A stretch of 64,000 bases of DNA from Microcella indica (GTDB taxonomy: Bacteria; Actinomycetota; Actinomycetes; Actinomycetales; Microbacteriaceae), in contig NZ_CP058670.1 of the NCBI RefSeq assembly GCF_013414345.1, forward strand, positions 1,240,001 through 1,304,000, read 5' to 3'. The position numbers and the translations under genes were made by a program. Of this stretch, positions 37,904 to 47,544 are shown piece after piece. Below the pieces are notes generated by a model that searched no databases, was not told the DNA's origin, and saw only the letters and a list, made by a program, of their open reading frames with translations. Position 1 is the first letter of the stretch. Each line of letters opens with the position of its first letter.

Positions 37904-38724
37904 CGTCGTTCGGGGAGCGGCTGCGCGTCGCGGTCGACACGCACGGGCGGCTGTGCCTGGGGCTCGACCCGCATGCCTCGCTGCTCGCCGAGTGGGGGCT
38001 GCCGGACTCTCCCGAGGGTGCGCGCGAGCTCGCCTTGAGCGCCGTCGACGCGGCCCAGGGCCGTGTGGGGGTGGTGAAGCCGCAGGTCGCCTTCTACGAG
38101 CGATTCGGAGCGGCCGGCTACGCGGTGCTCGAGGAGGTCATCGCCCATGCGCGGGCCCAAGGCCTCCTCGTCATCGCCGACGCCAAGCGCGGCGACATAG
38201 GCTCGACGATGGCCGCCTACGGCGCCGCGTGGCTCGACCCCGACTCTCCCCTCTCTGCCGACGCCATGACGGTCGTCGCCTATCAGGGACTCGATTCCGC
38301 AGCTCCGGTGATCGACCTCGCACGCACGCACGGTCGCGGTGTGTTCGTGCTGACGGCGACCTCCAACCCCGAAGCGCGTGACGTGCAGCAGTCGATCACC
38401 GGAACGGGTCGCACCGTCGCTGGCCAGCTCGCGAGGGACGTCGCGGTCAAGAATGCGGGAACCACCGGTTGGGGGATGCTCGGGGTGGTGATCGGCGCGA
38501 CGGAGCCGATCACGCGCACCGGCATCGACCCGGTGCTGCTCGCCCATACTCCCGTCCTCGCTCCGGGCTTCGGCTTCCAGGGCGGACGGCTCGGATCGCT
38601 ACGAGACCTGTACGGCCTCGCAGCCGACTCCGTGCTGGCGTCGGTCTCGCGCAGCGTGCTCGGCGCGGGTCGGGGCGGCGTCGCGGATGCCCTCGATGCC
38701 CACCGGCAGGAGCTCGCCGCGTGA
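37900..38724 (+). CDS. pyrF: Orotidine 5'-phosphate decarboxylase (long, type 2)
   Basis: The protein has 274 residues, the length of the mycobacterial-type enzyme. [14 protein letters not shown] (about 23-36) and the catalytic [11 protein letters not shown] (about 94-104) are clear. The C-terminal [11 protein letters not shown] segment binds phosphate. It makes UMP, the last step of the de novo route. No pyrD or pyrE is in the window. It overlaps the next gene by 4 nt (GTGA). Confidence 0.95.
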
Positions 38725-39620
38725 CTGACATGCCCGAGGTCGATCGCACCGCCGCCTCGCGGGCCGCGGTGCAGGCACGACGTGCCCGAGCAGCCGTCAA
38801 GGAGGCCGTGCGGTCCGGTACGAGGAGCGCGCTGGAGGTCGCCGAGGCTGCCTGGCGCGATCCCGCCTCAGCGGAGGGCGGGCTGCGGGTGCGCGACCTC
38901 CTGCAGTCGTTGCGCGGCCTCGGGCCGGCTCGAGCCGGCACCGTGCTCGAGCAGCTGGGCATCGCCGACGTCAAGCGTCTCGGCGGTCTCGGCTCGCGGC
39001 AGCGGCTGCGGCTGCGCGAGTACCTTCGTGAACGCGGTGCGGGGTCGGCTCGGGGCCGACTCGTCGTGCTCGCCGGCCCGACTGCCGTGGGCAAGGGGAC
39101 CGTGTCGAGCTACATTCGGGAGCACTACCCGGAGGTGCTGCTGAGCGTCTCCGCGACGACGCGCTCCCCGCGACCGGGTGAGATCGAGGGCGTGCACTAC
39201 TACTTCGTCGACGACGACGAGTTCGACGCGATGATCGAGCGCGGCGATTTCCTCGAGTGGGCGACCGTGCACAACCTGTCGCGCTACGGCACGCCCCGGC
39301 CGCCCGTGGAGGCTACGCTCGCGGCGGGCACGAGCGTCCTGCTCGAGATTGATCTGCAGGGTGCGCGGCAGGTGCGCGCGGCCATGCCGGACGCGGTGCT
39401 CGTGTTCCTCCTGCCCCCGAGCTGGGACGAGCTCGTGCGTCGGCTCGTCGGGCGCGGCACGGAGTCCGCGGCCGAGCAGGCGCAGAGACTGGCGACCGCC
39501 AAGGGAGAGCTCGAGGCGCAGGGAGAGTTCGACGTGCACATCGTCAACGACGATGTGCCGCGCGCGGCTCGCGAGGTCGTAGACTTGCTCGCAGTGCCCG
39601 GCGGCGCCCCGCGCCTCTGA
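38721..39620 (+). CDS. gmk: Guanylate kinase with N-terminal actinobacterial IHF-like domain
   Basis: The 299 residues fall into two parts. Residues about 15-105 resemble mycobacterial integration host factor (mIHF): basic [18 protein letters not shown], a helix with [18 protein letters not shown], and [19 protein letters not shown]. Residues about 115-295 are guanylate kinase: P-loop [37 protein letters not shown] and [12 protein letters not shown]. In Mycobacterium the same two functions are separate adjacent genes. The P-loop has Gly where Ser/Thr usually follows the Lys. GTG at 38721 overlaps pyrF; ATG at 38730 is an alternative. It converts GMP to GDP; DNA binding is inferred. Confidence 0.93.
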   Translation: MTDMPEVDRTAASRAAVQARRARAAVKEAVRSGTRSALEVAEAAWRDPASAEGGLRVRDLLQSLRGLGPARAGTVLEQLGIADVKRLGGLGSRQRLRLREYLRERGAGSARGRLVVLAGPTAVGKGTVSSYIREHYPEVLLSVSATTRSPRPGEIEGVHYYFVDDDEFDAMIERGDFLEWATVHNLSRYGTPRPPVEATLAAGTSVLLEIDLQGARQVRAAMPDAVLVFLLPPSWDELVRRLVGRGTESAAEQAQRLATAKGELEAQGEFDVHIVNDDVPRAAREVVDLLAVPGGAPRL

Positions 39621-39651
39621 CACGCCGACTACGACAGACCAGGAGCACCCC

Positions 39652-39909
39652 ATGGCCGACAAGAACTCCGGCATCATCGAGCCGCCCATCGACGACCTGC
39701 TCTCGAAGGTCGACTCGAAGTACCAGCTCGTCATCTTCGCCGCGAAGCGTGCGCGCCAGATCAACGACTACTACGCAGACCTGCACGAGGGCAGCCTGTT
39801 CGACAACGTGGGCCCCCTCGTCGACTCGACGGTGGACGACAAGCCGCTCTCCGTCGCCCTCCACGAGATCAACGAGGACAAGCTCGTCCTCACGCGCCTC
39901 ACCGACTAG
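39652..39909 (+). CDS. rpoZ: DNA-directed RNA polymerase subunit omega
   Basis: The protein has 85 residues. The core motif [30 protein letters not shown] (about 11-40) is that of omega, which helps assemble the polymerase by holding the beta' subunit. The C-terminus [18 protein letters not shown] is also conserved. ATG with AGGAGC upstream. The gmk-rpoZ-coaBC-metK order is standard in actinobacteria. Confidence 0.96.
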   Translation: MADKNSGIIEPPIDDLLSKVDSKYQLVIFAAKRARQINDYYADLHEGSLFDNVGPLVDSTVDDKPLSVALHEINEDKLVLTRLTD

Positions 39910-39919
39910 GTCGTCTCTC

Positions 39920-41131
39920 GTGTCCGAGCCGCTCGCCGCCTCGGAGCCCCGGCGCATGATCGTCGTCGGCATCACGGGCGGCATCGCCGCCTACAAGGCG
40001 GTCGGCGTCGTGCGGGGTCTCGTGCTCGCCGGGCACGACGTGCACGTCATCGCGACCGAGAGCGCTCTGCGCTTCGTCGGTCGCCCCACTCTCGAGGCGA
40101 TCAGCCGCAACACCGTCCACACGGAGCTCTTCGAGGGCGTGGCGGAGGTGCGGCACGTCGCGCTCGGGCAGCGCGCCGACCTCATCGTCATCGCCCCCGC
40201 GACGGCGCACACCCTCGCCTCCCTCGCTGCCGGGCTCGCGGGCGACCTGCTGGGCACGACTCTGCTCGCGAGCGGCGCCCCCGTGCTGCTCGCACCCGCC
40301 ATGCACACGGAGATGTGGGAGCATCCCGCGACGCAGGCGAACGTCGCGACCCTCCGGGAGCGCGGTCTCGTGCTCATCGGGCCCGCGACGGGGCAGCTCA
40401 CCGGTGCCGACTCGGGGGCCGGTCGTATGAGCGAGCCCGAGGAGATCGTCGCGCGAGCCCTCGGCCTGCTCCGTCCGCGCGACCTCGAGGGCAGACGCGT
40501 GCTGATCTCGGCAGGCGGCACGCGCGAGCCTCTCGACCCGGTGCGGTACCTCGGCAACCGCTCGAGCGGCCGGCAGGGGGTTGCCCTCGCCGAGGCGGCG
40601 CGCTCGCGCGGAGCCGAGGTGACACTCGTGGCCGCGCATCTGGAGGTGCCGGCTCCCGCGGGGGTCGCGATCGAGCGGGTGGGCACAGCACGGGAGCTCG
40701 AGGCGTCCCTTCGTGCTCACGCGGCATCGCACGACACCATCATCATGGCGGCGGCGGTAGCCGACTTCCGGCCGCTCGCCGTGGCGGAGGAGAAGATCAA
40801 GAAGGACGCATCCGAGGGCGGACTGAGCCTCGAGCTCGAACGCACGCCCGACATCCTCGCGGGCCTCTCCGCCCATCGTGCGCCCGGGCAGCGCATCGTC
40901 GGCTTCGCCGCCGAGACCGCCGCCGATGAGGATGCCCTGCTCGCGCTCGGCGCCGCGAAGGCACGGCGCAAAGGCGTCGACCTGCTCATCGTCAACCGGG
41001 TCGGATGGGCAGAGGGCTTCGGCGCGGAGGACAACGCGGTCATCGTGCTCGATGCGGCGGGAGTCGAGCTGGCGCGCGTCGCGGGCGACAAGGTGTCGGT
41101 CGCACACCGTATCCTCGACGTGATCCCCTGA
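39920..41131 (+). CDS. coaBC: Phosphopantothenoylcysteine decarboxylase / phosphopantothenate-cysteine ligase
   Basis: This 403-residue bifunctional flavoprotein makes the 4'-phosphopantetheine precursor of coenzyme A. The CoaC half has [18 protein letters not shown] (about 17-34), the active His in [20 protein letters not shown], and PAMHTEMW, the position usually written PXMNXXMW. The CoaB half starts near 190 with [28 protein letters not shown] and includes the KIKKD lysines. GTG at 39920 gives a 12-residue lead before [12 protein letters not shown] at 39956 with GGAG upstream is an alternative. A hairpin follows the stop. Confidence 0.95.
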   Translation: MSEPLAASEPRRMIVVGITGGIAAYKAVGVVRGLVLAGHDVHVIATESALRFVGRPTLEAISRNTVHTELFEGVAEVRHVALGQRADLIVIAPATAHTLASLAAGLAGDLLGTTLLASGAPVLLAPAMHTEMWEHPATQANVATLRERGLVLIGPATGQLTGADSGAGRMSEPEEIVARALGLLRPRDLEGRRVLISAGGTREPLDPVRYLGNRSSGRQGVALAEAARSRGAEVTLVAAHLEVPAPAGVAIERVGTARELEASLRAHAASHDTIIMAAAVADFRPLAVAEEKIKKDASEGGLSLELERTPDILAGLSAHRAPGQRIVGFAAETAADEDALLALGAAKARRKGVDLLIVNRVGWAEGFGAEDNAVIVLDAAGVELARVAGDKVSVAHRILDVIP

Positions 41132-41163
41132 CCGGAGCGGCGCACGGCCGCCACGACTCCGGT
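41131..41163 (+). terminator. Nested hairpin between coaBC and metK
   Basis: ACCGGAG and CTCCGGT (7 bp) enclose a second hairpin GCGGC/GCCGC. It begins on the last base of the coaBC stop and ends 36 nt before metK. No T run. It might be a weak terminator or stabiliser. It does not resemble a SAM riboswitch. Confidence 0.4.
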
Positions 41164-41199
41164 GCACCCCACACCTCGACACGACGGGACCTCTCCGGC

Positions 41200-42393
41200 A
41201 TGAGCGCACTGCGACTATTCACGTCCGAATCGGTGACGGAAGGCCACCCGGACAAGATCTGCGACCAGGTCTCCGACGCGATCCTGGATGCCCTGCTCAC
41301 GGTCGACCCCCACTCGCGGGTCGCGGTCGAGACCCTCGTCACGACCGGTCTCGTGCACGTCGCGGGCGAGGTGAGCACCTCGGGCTACGTCGACATTCCC
41401 GGCATCGTTCGCAAGACCGTGACGGGCATCGGCTACACGTCCTCCGACGTCTGGTTCGACGGGCGCTCGTGCGGGGTGTCGGTCTCGATCGGCGAGCAGT
41501 CGCCCGACATCGCGCAGGGGGTCGACTCGGCCTTCGAGACGCGCGAGGGCAGCAGCGTCGACGCGGACGATCAGCAGGGTGCGGGCGACCAGGGCATCAT
41601 GTTCGGCTACGCGACGACCGAGACCCCCTCGCTCATGCCGCTGCCGATCTGGCTCGCCCACCGGCTCTCCGAGCGCCTGGCGTTCCTGCGGCGCAGCGGT
41701 GAGCTCGACTTCCTCGCGCCGGACGGCAAGACGCAGGTCACCGTCGGGTATGACGGTGTCGTGCCGCGCACCGTCGAGACGGTCGTGCTGTCGACGCAGC
41801 ACTCGCCCTCCGTCACGACCGCCCACCTGCGCGCCGAGGTGGAGAAGCACGTCATCCGCCCGGTGCTCGCCGAGAACGGGTTCGGCGACGCTGCTCCGCG
41901 CATCCTCATCAACCCCACCGGCCGTTTCGAGATCGGTGGACCGCAGGGCGACGCGGGCCTCACCGGGCGCAAGATCATCGTCGACACCTACGGCGGCGCC
42001 TCTCGTCATGGCGGCGGTGCGTTCAGCGGCAAGGATCCCTCGAAGGTCGATCGATCCGCCGCCTACGCGATGCGATGGGTCGCGAAGAACGCTGTCGCCG
42101 CGGGGCTCGCCGAGCGGCTCGAGGTGCAGGTCGCCTACGCGATCGGCACTGCCTCTCCCGTCGGCCTCTATGTCGAGACCTTCGGCACGGGCGTCGTCGA
42201 CGACGAGCGCATCATCGGTGCTATCCGTGAGGTCTTCGATCTGCGACCCGGAGCGATCATCCGCGACCTGGACCTCCTGCGCCCGATCTACGGGCAGACG
42301 GCGGCGTACGGGCATTTCGGTCGCGAACTGCCCGACTTCACGTGGGAGCGTCGCGATCGCGCCGACGCTTTGCGGGCTGCCGCCGGTCTCTGA
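41200..42393 (+). CDS. metK: S-adenosylmethionine synthetase
   Basis: The protein has 397 residues. [24 protein letters not shown] (about 7-30), [12 protein letters not shown] (about 127-138) and the [19 protein letters not shown] signature (about 268-286) are all intact. It makes S-adenosylmethionine from methionine and ATP. ATG at 41200; the frame is open upstream inside coaBC but not conserved. No SAM riboswitch is visible in the 68-nt gap. Confidence 0.97.
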   Translation: MSALRLFTSESVTEGHPDKICDQVSDAILDALLTVDPHSRVAVETLVTTGLVHVAGEVSTSGYVDIPGIVRKTVTGIGYTSSDVWFDGRSCGVSVSIGEQSPDIAQGVDSAFETREGSSVDADDQQGAGDQGIMFGYATTETPSLMPLPIWLAHRLSERLAFLRRSGELDFLAPDGKTQVTVGYDGVVPRTVETVVLSTQHSPSVTTAHLRAEVEKHVIRPVLAENGFGDAAPRILINPTGRFEIGGPQGDAGLTGRKIIVDTYGGASRHGGGAFSGKDPSKVDRSAAYAMRWVAKNAVAAGLAERLEVQVAYAIGTASPVGLYVETFGTGVVDDERIIGAIREVFDLRPGAIIRDLDLLRPIYGQTAAYGHFGRELPDFTWERRDRADALRAAAGL

Positions 42394-42404
42394 TGGCGGT
42401 GCGC

Positions 42405-42438
42405 TAGTGGTCGGTCAGTAGTGGAGGGGCGCTAGTGG
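42405..42438 (+). repeat. Three TAGTGG units at exact 14-nt spacing before priA
   Basis: TAGTGG occurs at 42405, 42419 and 42433. The first and third are part of the longer repeat GCGCTAGTGG (42401-42410 and 42429-42438). The third contains the GTG start of priA. Purpose unknown. Confidence 0.7.
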
Positions 42439-44480
42439 AGGGCGCGCCGACCTTCGCCCGTGTCGTGCTCGACTCGCCGCTGCCGCAGCTCGACCGGCTG
42501 TTCGACTACCGCATTCCCGAATCCTTGCGCGCGATCGCGCACCCGGGCGCACGCGTCATCGTTCCGCTGCGCACCGCTGGCCGTCGGGCGCGGGGGTACA
42601 TCGTAGAGCTCGCCGATGCGGTGGATTTCGACGGCCCGGTGCACGATCTCGAGGATGTCGTCTCCGAGGTGCCCGTGCTGGACGCGGCCGTCTGGCGTCT
42701 TGTACGGCGGGCCGCTGACCGTGCGGCAGGCACCGCGAGCGACCTCCTGAGACTCGCCGTGCCTGCGCGCATGGTGCGGGTCGAGAAGGCGTGGCTCGCC
42801 CGCGAAGGCGCCGCACCGCCTCTGCCGTCCGAGCGAGGGCTGACCGGCTACGACACCGAGCAGAGCCGCGCGCTCCTGGACGGCGCGTCACCCGCGCACA
42901 GCCAGCACCGCGTCGCCCTGCGCGCGCGTGCCCACCCCGTCGCCCTCGGCGATGGCACGTGGGTGCCCGCCTTCGCCCAGACCCTGGCTGAACTTGCCGC
43001 GATGACGCTGGCCGGGGGACGCAGCGCGATCGTGAGCGTGCCCGACTACCGAGACGTCGCTCACGTCGAGCGGGCGGCCCGCACGCTCCTCGATGAGGGC
43101 CTCATCGCACGCGTCGACGCGGGGCAGTCCAATCCCGATCGCTATCGTGGCTTCCTCCGCACCCTCGAGCGTCGACCGGTCCTCGTCCTCGGCACCCGCA
43201 CGGCCGTCACGGCACCCGCGCACGAGCTCGGGCTCGTCGCCGTCTGGGACGACGGCGACCCGCTGCACGTCGAGCAGCACGCTCCAGGAGTGCACACGCG
43301 CGATCTGGCGCTCCTGCGCCAGGAGCATGAGCAGTGCGCGCTCGTCTTCGCCGGCCACGCTCCGAGCGCCGACGTGCAGCGCCTTCTCGAGCTCGGCTGG
43401 CTGACCGCGCTCACACCGAACCCCGAGACACGACGCCGGCTCACGCCGACCGCCCATCAGGTCACCTCCGAGCCCTCGGCGGAGCGCGCACGCATTCCGT
43501 CGAGCGCCTGGCAGACTGCGTCCCGGGCTCTCGAGCGCGGCCCCGTGCTGGTGCAGGTGGCGCGTCCCGGCTACGCCCCGCGACTCGCCTGCACCGACTG
43601 CGGCGAGACCGCACGATGCGCGCGCTGCCAGGGCCCCCTCGCTCTGCATGCTCACGGCGCCACACCCTCGTGCCGATGGTGCGGTGCCCTCGCGGTCGAC
43701 TGGCGCTGCGGGACGTGCGACGGCGTGCGCTGGCGCACCGTGGGGCGGGGAACGGCCAGGACTGCCGAGGAGCTGGGCCGAGCGTTCCCCGGTGCGCGCG
43801 TGATCGTCGCAGATGCCAGCAACCCCGTGCAGAGCATCCCGCGAGGCCGCACCCTCGTCGTGTCCACCCGCGGGGCCGAGCCGCTCGTCGCCGGAGGGTA
43901 TGCCGCCGTTCTGCTGCTCGACGGCGAGCAGATGCTCGCGCGGGAGAGCCTGCGCGTGGTCGAGGACTGCCTGCGCTGGTGGCTCAATGCCGCTGCCCTC
44001 GCCGCCCCCGACGCCCCCGTCATGCTCGCGGGCGTCGGTGGAGCCGTCGCGACCGCGCTCTCGCTCGGCATGCCCGAGCAGATCGTCGCGGCTGAACTGG
44101 CCGACCGCCGTTCTCTGCGGTTCCCGCCCGCGGTGCGCGTCGCGGCGGTCGTGGGCGAACCAGAGGCGGTCTCGCGCGCGGTGGGAGTCGTGGGCGATCT
44201 CGCGGGAGTCGACGTGCTCGGCCCGGTCGAGCTCGACGACGACCGGGTGCGCGCGATCGTGCGGTTCGACTACGCGCAGGGCGCGCTCGTCGCCGAACGG
44301 CTCAAGGCCGAGCTCATCCGCAGCGCGACGCAGCGGCCCAGGCCGCTCCCGGGGCGTCCACCGCGCCGGCGCGCCCCCCTCCTGCGCGTGCGATTCGACG
44401 ACGTCGAGCCCTTCGACGATCCGGCGGGGAACCGCGCGCGTGCGGCGGGCGCGAACGCATCGGGGAGAATCGAGGGATGA
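42435..44480 (+). CDS. priA: Primosomal protein PriA-like, lacking the helicase P-loop
   Basis: The protein has 681 residues. The 3'-DNA-binding N-domain (FARVVLDSPLPQLDRLFDYRIPE, about 6-28; then RVIVPL and ARGYIVEL) is well conserved. The zinc-binding cysteines are intact: CTDCG, CARC, CRWCG and CGTCDG at about 387-436. The place where PriA normally has GxTGSGKTE shows no Walker A; only ALAGGRSAIVSVPDYRD-like sequence is there. Other actinobacterial PriA proteins have the same loss, so it is probably not an active helicase. GTG start; overlaps fmt by 4 nt. Confidence 0.9.
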   Translation: MEGAPTFARVVLDSPLPQLDRLFDYRIPESLRAIAHPGARVIVPLRTAGRRARGYIVELADAVDFDGPVHDLEDVVSEVPVLDAAVWRLVRRAADRAAGTASDLLRLAVPARMVRVEKAWLAREGAAPPLPSERGLTGYDTEQSRALLDGASPAHSQHRVALRARAHPVALGDGTWVPAFAQTLAELAAMTLAGGRSAIVSVPDYRDVAHVERAARTLLDEGLIARVDAGQSNPDRYRGFLRTLERRPVLVLGTRTAVTAPAHELGLVAVWDDGDPLHVEQHAPGVHTRDLALLRQEHEQCALVFAGHAPSADVQRLLELGWLTALTPNPETRRRLTPTAHQVTSEPSAERARIPSSAWQTASRALERGPVLVQVARPGYAPRLACTDCGETARCARCQGPLALHAHGATPSCRWCGALAVDWRCGTCDGVRWRTVGRGTARTAEELGRAFPGARVIVADASNPVQSIPRGRTLVVSTRGAEPLVAGGYAAVLLLDGEQMLARESLRVVEDCLRWWLNAAALAAPDAPVMLAGVGGAVATALSLGMPEQIVAAELADRRSLRFPPAVRVAAVVGEPEAVSRAVGVVGDLAGVDVLGPVELDDDRVRAIVRFDYAQGALVAERLKAELIRSATQRPRPLPGRPPRRRAPLLRVRFDDVEPFDDPAGNRARAAGANASGRIEG

Positions 44481-45403
44481 CCGCACTGAGCATCGCCTTC
44501 GCGGGCAGCCCCACGGCCGCTGTGCCGACGCTCCGCGCGCTCGCAGCCGGGCCGCATGCTGTCCGTACGGTCATCACGCGCCCCGCCACCCCGCAGGGTC
44601 GCAAGCGCGTCCTCACGCCGACTCCCATCGCGGTCGAGGCGCGCCGACTGGACCTGCCGGTGCTCGAGGCCACTCGTCTGCACGATCTCGAGTCCGAGCT
44701 GCTGCGTGAGCCCGTCGACCTGGGCGTCATCGTGGCCTACGGGTCGCTCGTGCGTGAGCCCCTTCTGTCGTGGCCTCGGCTGGGGTGGATCAACCTGCAC
44801 TTCTCCCTCCTCCCGCGGTGGCGCGGCGCGGCGCCCGTGCAGCACTCCCTCATCGCGGGCGACGAGGAGACCGGCGCGACAGTGTTCCAGCTCACCCCCG
44901 GACTCGACGACGGCGACTGGTACGGGCAGCTCCGCGAGTCGGTGTCGAGCGGCACGACCGCGGGGGCCCTCCTCGAGCGACTGAGCGAGACGGGGGCGCA
45001 GCTCACGACGCAGGTCGTCGACGAGCTCGCGGCTGGCCGCGCCCGCCCTCGCGCGCAGGAGGGTGAGGTGACCTTCGCGCCCAAGCTCACGCGCGACGAC
45101 GGCCGGCTGGAGTGGCGCGAGGATGCCCGCACCGTTCTCGCACGCTGGAGCGGCGTGACCCCGGAGCCGGGGGCGTGGACGACGGCGGAGGGCGACCACG
45201 TCGTGAAGATCCTCGACCTCGCGCCGGTCGATGATGCCCCCCATCTGGAGAGCGGAGCCGTCCTGCGCGATGCCGGTCGCGTCATCGTCGGCACGGCAGA
45301 CGCCTCGCTCGAACTGCTGAGCGTGCAGCCCGCCGGCAAGCAGGCCATGCCCGCGGCCGACTGGTCCCGGGGCTGGGGTGTGGAGCCGCCCCGCTTCCGA
45401 TGA
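44477..45403 (+). CDS. fmt: Methionyl-tRNA formyltransferase
   Basis: The protein has 308 residues. FAGSPTAAVPTLRAL is at the start. The catalytic region is INLHFSLLPRWRGAAPVQHSLIAGDEETGATVFQLTPGLDDG-like (about 103-150), with the Asn/His/Asp set. The C-terminal domain begins near 205. It formylates initiator Met-tRNA. ATG overlaps the priA stop; rsmB overlaps its end. The priA-fmt-rsmB order is conserved. Confidence 0.96.
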   Translation: MTALSIAFAGSPTAAVPTLRALAAGPHAVRTVITRPATPQGRKRVLTPTPIAVEARRLDLPVLEATRLHDLESELLREPVDLGVIVAYGSLVREPLLSWPRLGWINLHFSLLPRWRGAAPVQHSLIAGDEETGATVFQLTPGLDDGDWYGQLRESVSSGTTAGALLERLSETGAQLTTQVVDELAAGRARPRAQEGEVTFAPKLTRDDGRLEWREDARTVLARWSGVTPEPGAWTTAEGDHVVKILDLAPVDDAPHLESGAVLRDAGRVIVGTADASLELLSVQPAGKQAMPAADWSRGWGVEPPRFR

Positions 45404-46770
45404 GAGCGAGTCCGCGCCGCGTCGCGTTCGACGTGCTCCACGCCGTCTCGGTGGAGGATGCGTACGCGAACCTGCTGCTGCCGACTCGGCTGCGCAGCGC
45501 CGCACTCACGGGCGCGGACGCCGGCTTCGCCACCGAGCTCTGCTATGGCACGCTCCGGCGCCGCGGTCTCTACGATGCGGTGCTCGCACGTGCTGCAGGT
45601 CGCGCGGTCGACACGATCGATGCGCCCGTCCTCGACGTGCTCCGCCTCGGTGCTCACCAGTTGCTGGGCATGGGCACGCCCCCGCACGCGGCGGTCGACG
45701 AGTCCGTGCGACTCGCACTTGCCCTGCGGCTCGGTCGCGCGAAGGGGTTCGTCAACGCCGTGCTGCGGCGCGTGTCGGAGCGTACGGAGCCGCAGTGGGT
45801 GGATCAGCTCCTCTCCGGCGTGAACGACCCGTTCGAGAGGCTCGCGATCACGCACGCGCATCCCCGCTGGGTCGTCGCGGCGCTCGCGAGCGCGCTCACG
45901 GCCCAGAATCGCGGCGAGGAGCTCGAGGCCCTCCTCGCCGCCGACAACGTCCCTGCCCGCGTATCGCTCGTCGCCCTGCCCGGGCTTGCGGACGCGGCAG
46001 TGGGCGCCGTGGATGCCGAGCTCAGCGACTACTCTCCGCTCGGGATGCGGGCGCCGGGCGGAGACCCCGGAGCAGACCCTCTGGTGCGCTCGGGCGTCGT
46101 GCGCGTGCAGGACGAGGGCTCGCAGCTCGCCGCGCTCGCGCTCAGCCGCGCTCGGCCGATCGCCCCGGGAGAGCGCTGGCTCGACGTGTGCGCGGGCCCG
46201 GGCGGCAAGGCCGCGCTCCTCGGCGCGGAGGCGGCCCGAGCGGGGGCGCACCTGCTCGCCTCGGAGATCTCACCAGCCCGCACCGACCTCGTGCGTCGCG
46301 CACTCGCACCGCTCGGCGACGCGGTCTCCGTGCGCACCGCGGACGGGCTGACGCTCGGTGCAGACCCGCTCGAGCGCTACGACCGCATCATGCTCGACGC
46401 GCCCTGCACAGGTCTCGGCGCCCTTCGTCGGCGCCCCGAGGCGCGCTGGCGCAAGAGCGAAGACGACGTGGTCGAGCTCGCTGCCCTGCAGGCGAGCCTC
46501 CTGACCGCAGCCCTGTCGGTGCTGTCGCCCGGGGGAGTTCTCGCCTACGTCACCTGCTCGCCGCACCCGAGCGAGACGAGCGCGATCGTCGACACGGTGC
46601 TCGAGAGTCATCCGGCGATCGAGCGCCTCGACACCGCGGAGGTGCTCGACCGAGTGACCAAGGCGCCCCTTGACGCGCGCGCGGGCCGCGGAGCGGTGCA
46701 GCTGTGGCCCCACCGACACGGCACCGACGCGATGTTCATCCAGGTGCTCTCCCGCCCCGGACGCGCCTGA
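45400..46770 (+). CDS. rsmB: 16S rRNA (cytosine-967-C5)-methyltransferase, RsmB/Sun family
   Basis: The protein has 456 residues. The N-terminal NusB-like domain includes RRVAFDVLHAVSVEDAYANLLLP and GFVNAVLRRVSE. The methyltransferase domain has the SAM loop DVCAGPGGKAALL (about 263-275), then MLDAPCTGLGALRRRPEARWR (about 331-351) and VTCSPHPSET (about 384-393), with both conserved cysteines. It methylates C967 of 16S rRNA. ATG overlaps the fmt stop by 4 nt. A 64-nt gap precedes rpe. Confidence 0.93.
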   Translation: MRASPRRVAFDVLHAVSVEDAYANLLLPTRLRSAALTGADAGFATELCYGTLRRRGLYDAVLARAAGRAVDTIDAPVLDVLRLGAHQLLGMGTPPHAAVDESVRLALALRLGRAKGFVNAVLRRVSERTEPQWVDQLLSGVNDPFERLAITHAHPRWVVAALASALTAQNRGEELEALLAADNVPARVSLVALPGLADAAVGAVDAELSDYSPLGMRAPGGDPGADPLVRSGVVRVQDEGSQLAALALSRARPIAPGERWLDVCAGPGGKAALLGAEAARAGAHLLASEISPARTDLVRRALAPLGDAVSVRTADGLTLGADPLERYDRIMLDAPCTGLGALRRRPEARWRKSEDDVVELAALQASLLTAALSVLSPGGVLAYVTCSPHPSETSAIVDTVLESHPAIERLDTAEVLDRVTKAPLDARAGRGAVQLWPHRHGTDAMFIQVLSRPGRA

Positions 46771-46822
46771 GGCGAGGGCGCGCCGCGTCGGCGCTGGCCG
46801 GGTCGCTCGGCGACGCGGTCGC

Positions 46823-46828
46823 TACCCT
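46823..46828 (+). promoter_or_regulatory. -10 box of rpe, leaderless arrangement
   Basis: TACCCT is followed by 6 nt and the GTG of rpe, with no ribosome binding site in between. Confidence 0.5.
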
Positions 46829-46834
46829 GGCACG

Positions 46835-47503
46835 GTGACCGTACGCATCAATCCGAGCATCCTCTCCGCCGACTTCGTCAACCTCCAGCCGGAGGTCGAG
46901 CGTCTCGAGTCCGCCGACCTCGTGCACGTCGACGTCATGGACAACCACTTCGTGCCGAACCTCACCTTCGGCCCGCGCATGGTCGAGCGTCTGCAGGCTG
47001 TTTCACCGGTGCCCCTCGATGTTCACCTCATGATCAGCGATGCCGATCGGTGGGCACCGGGCTATGCCGAGCTCGGCGCCTTCTCGGTGACCTTCCATGC
47101 TGAGGCCGCAGCCGACGTGCGCGCCACGGCCCGAGCTCTGCGGGAGCGGGGAGCGCGAGCGGGTCTCGCCGTCAAGCCCGGCACCCCGATCGAGCCGTAC
47201 CTCGAGCTCGTGCCGGAGTTCGACCAGTTTCTCGTCATGACGGTCGAGCCGGGCTTCGGCGGTCAGTCCTTCATGCCCGAGACCATGCCCAAGCTGCGAG
47301 CGCTGCGCGAGGCCGTGAGGCGACACGGCGGGGATGTCTGGCTGCAGGTGGACGGCGGCATCTCCGTCGACACGATCGGTGTCGCGGCGGAGGCGGGCGC
47401 GGATACCTTCGTCGCGGGATCCAGCGTGTTCGGCGCTGACTCGGTGGAACGGGCGATCGAGGAACTCCGCGCCGCGGCGAGCGCGCATCGTCACGACGAC
47501 TGA
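46835..47503 (+). CDS. rpe: Ribulose-phosphate 3-epimerase
   Basis: The protein has 222 residues. INPSILSADFVNLQPEVERL (about 5-24), HVDVMDNHFVPNLTFGP (about 34-50) and FLVMTVEPGFGGQSFMP (about 132-148) are signatures, as is the C-terminal VDGGIS. It interconverts ribulose 5-phosphate and xylulose 5-phosphate. GTG at 46835 is chosen because homologues start about 4 residues before INPSIL and because the -10 box leaves no room for more; the frame is open upstream inside rsmB. Confidence 0.96.
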   Translation: MTVRINPSILSADFVNLQPEVERLESADLVHVDVMDNHFVPNLTFGPRMVERLQAVSPVPLDVHLMISDADRWAPGYAELGAFSVTFHAEAAADVRATARALRERGARAGLAVKPGTPIEPYLELVPEFDQFLVMTVEPGFGGQSFMPETMPKLRALREAVRRHGGDVWLQVDGGISVDTIGVAAEAGADTFVAGSSVFGADSVERAIEELRAAASAHRHDD

Positions 47504-47532
47504 CGGCGGCGTCGGGCGGCTCTCGACTCTGG

Positions 47533-47538
47533 TTGGAT
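47533..47538 (+). promoter_or_regulatory. Possible -10 box of the FKBP gene
   Basis: TTGGAT lies 6 nt before the ATG at 47545, the same spacing as for rpe and rarA, but the match to TAnnnT is poor. Confidence 0.3.
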
Positions 47539-47544
47539 AGACGC

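Noticed and set aside
41132-41199. SAM riboswitch before metK
   Set aside because: The 68-nt gap is too short and lacks the conserved cores; only a nested hairpin is present.
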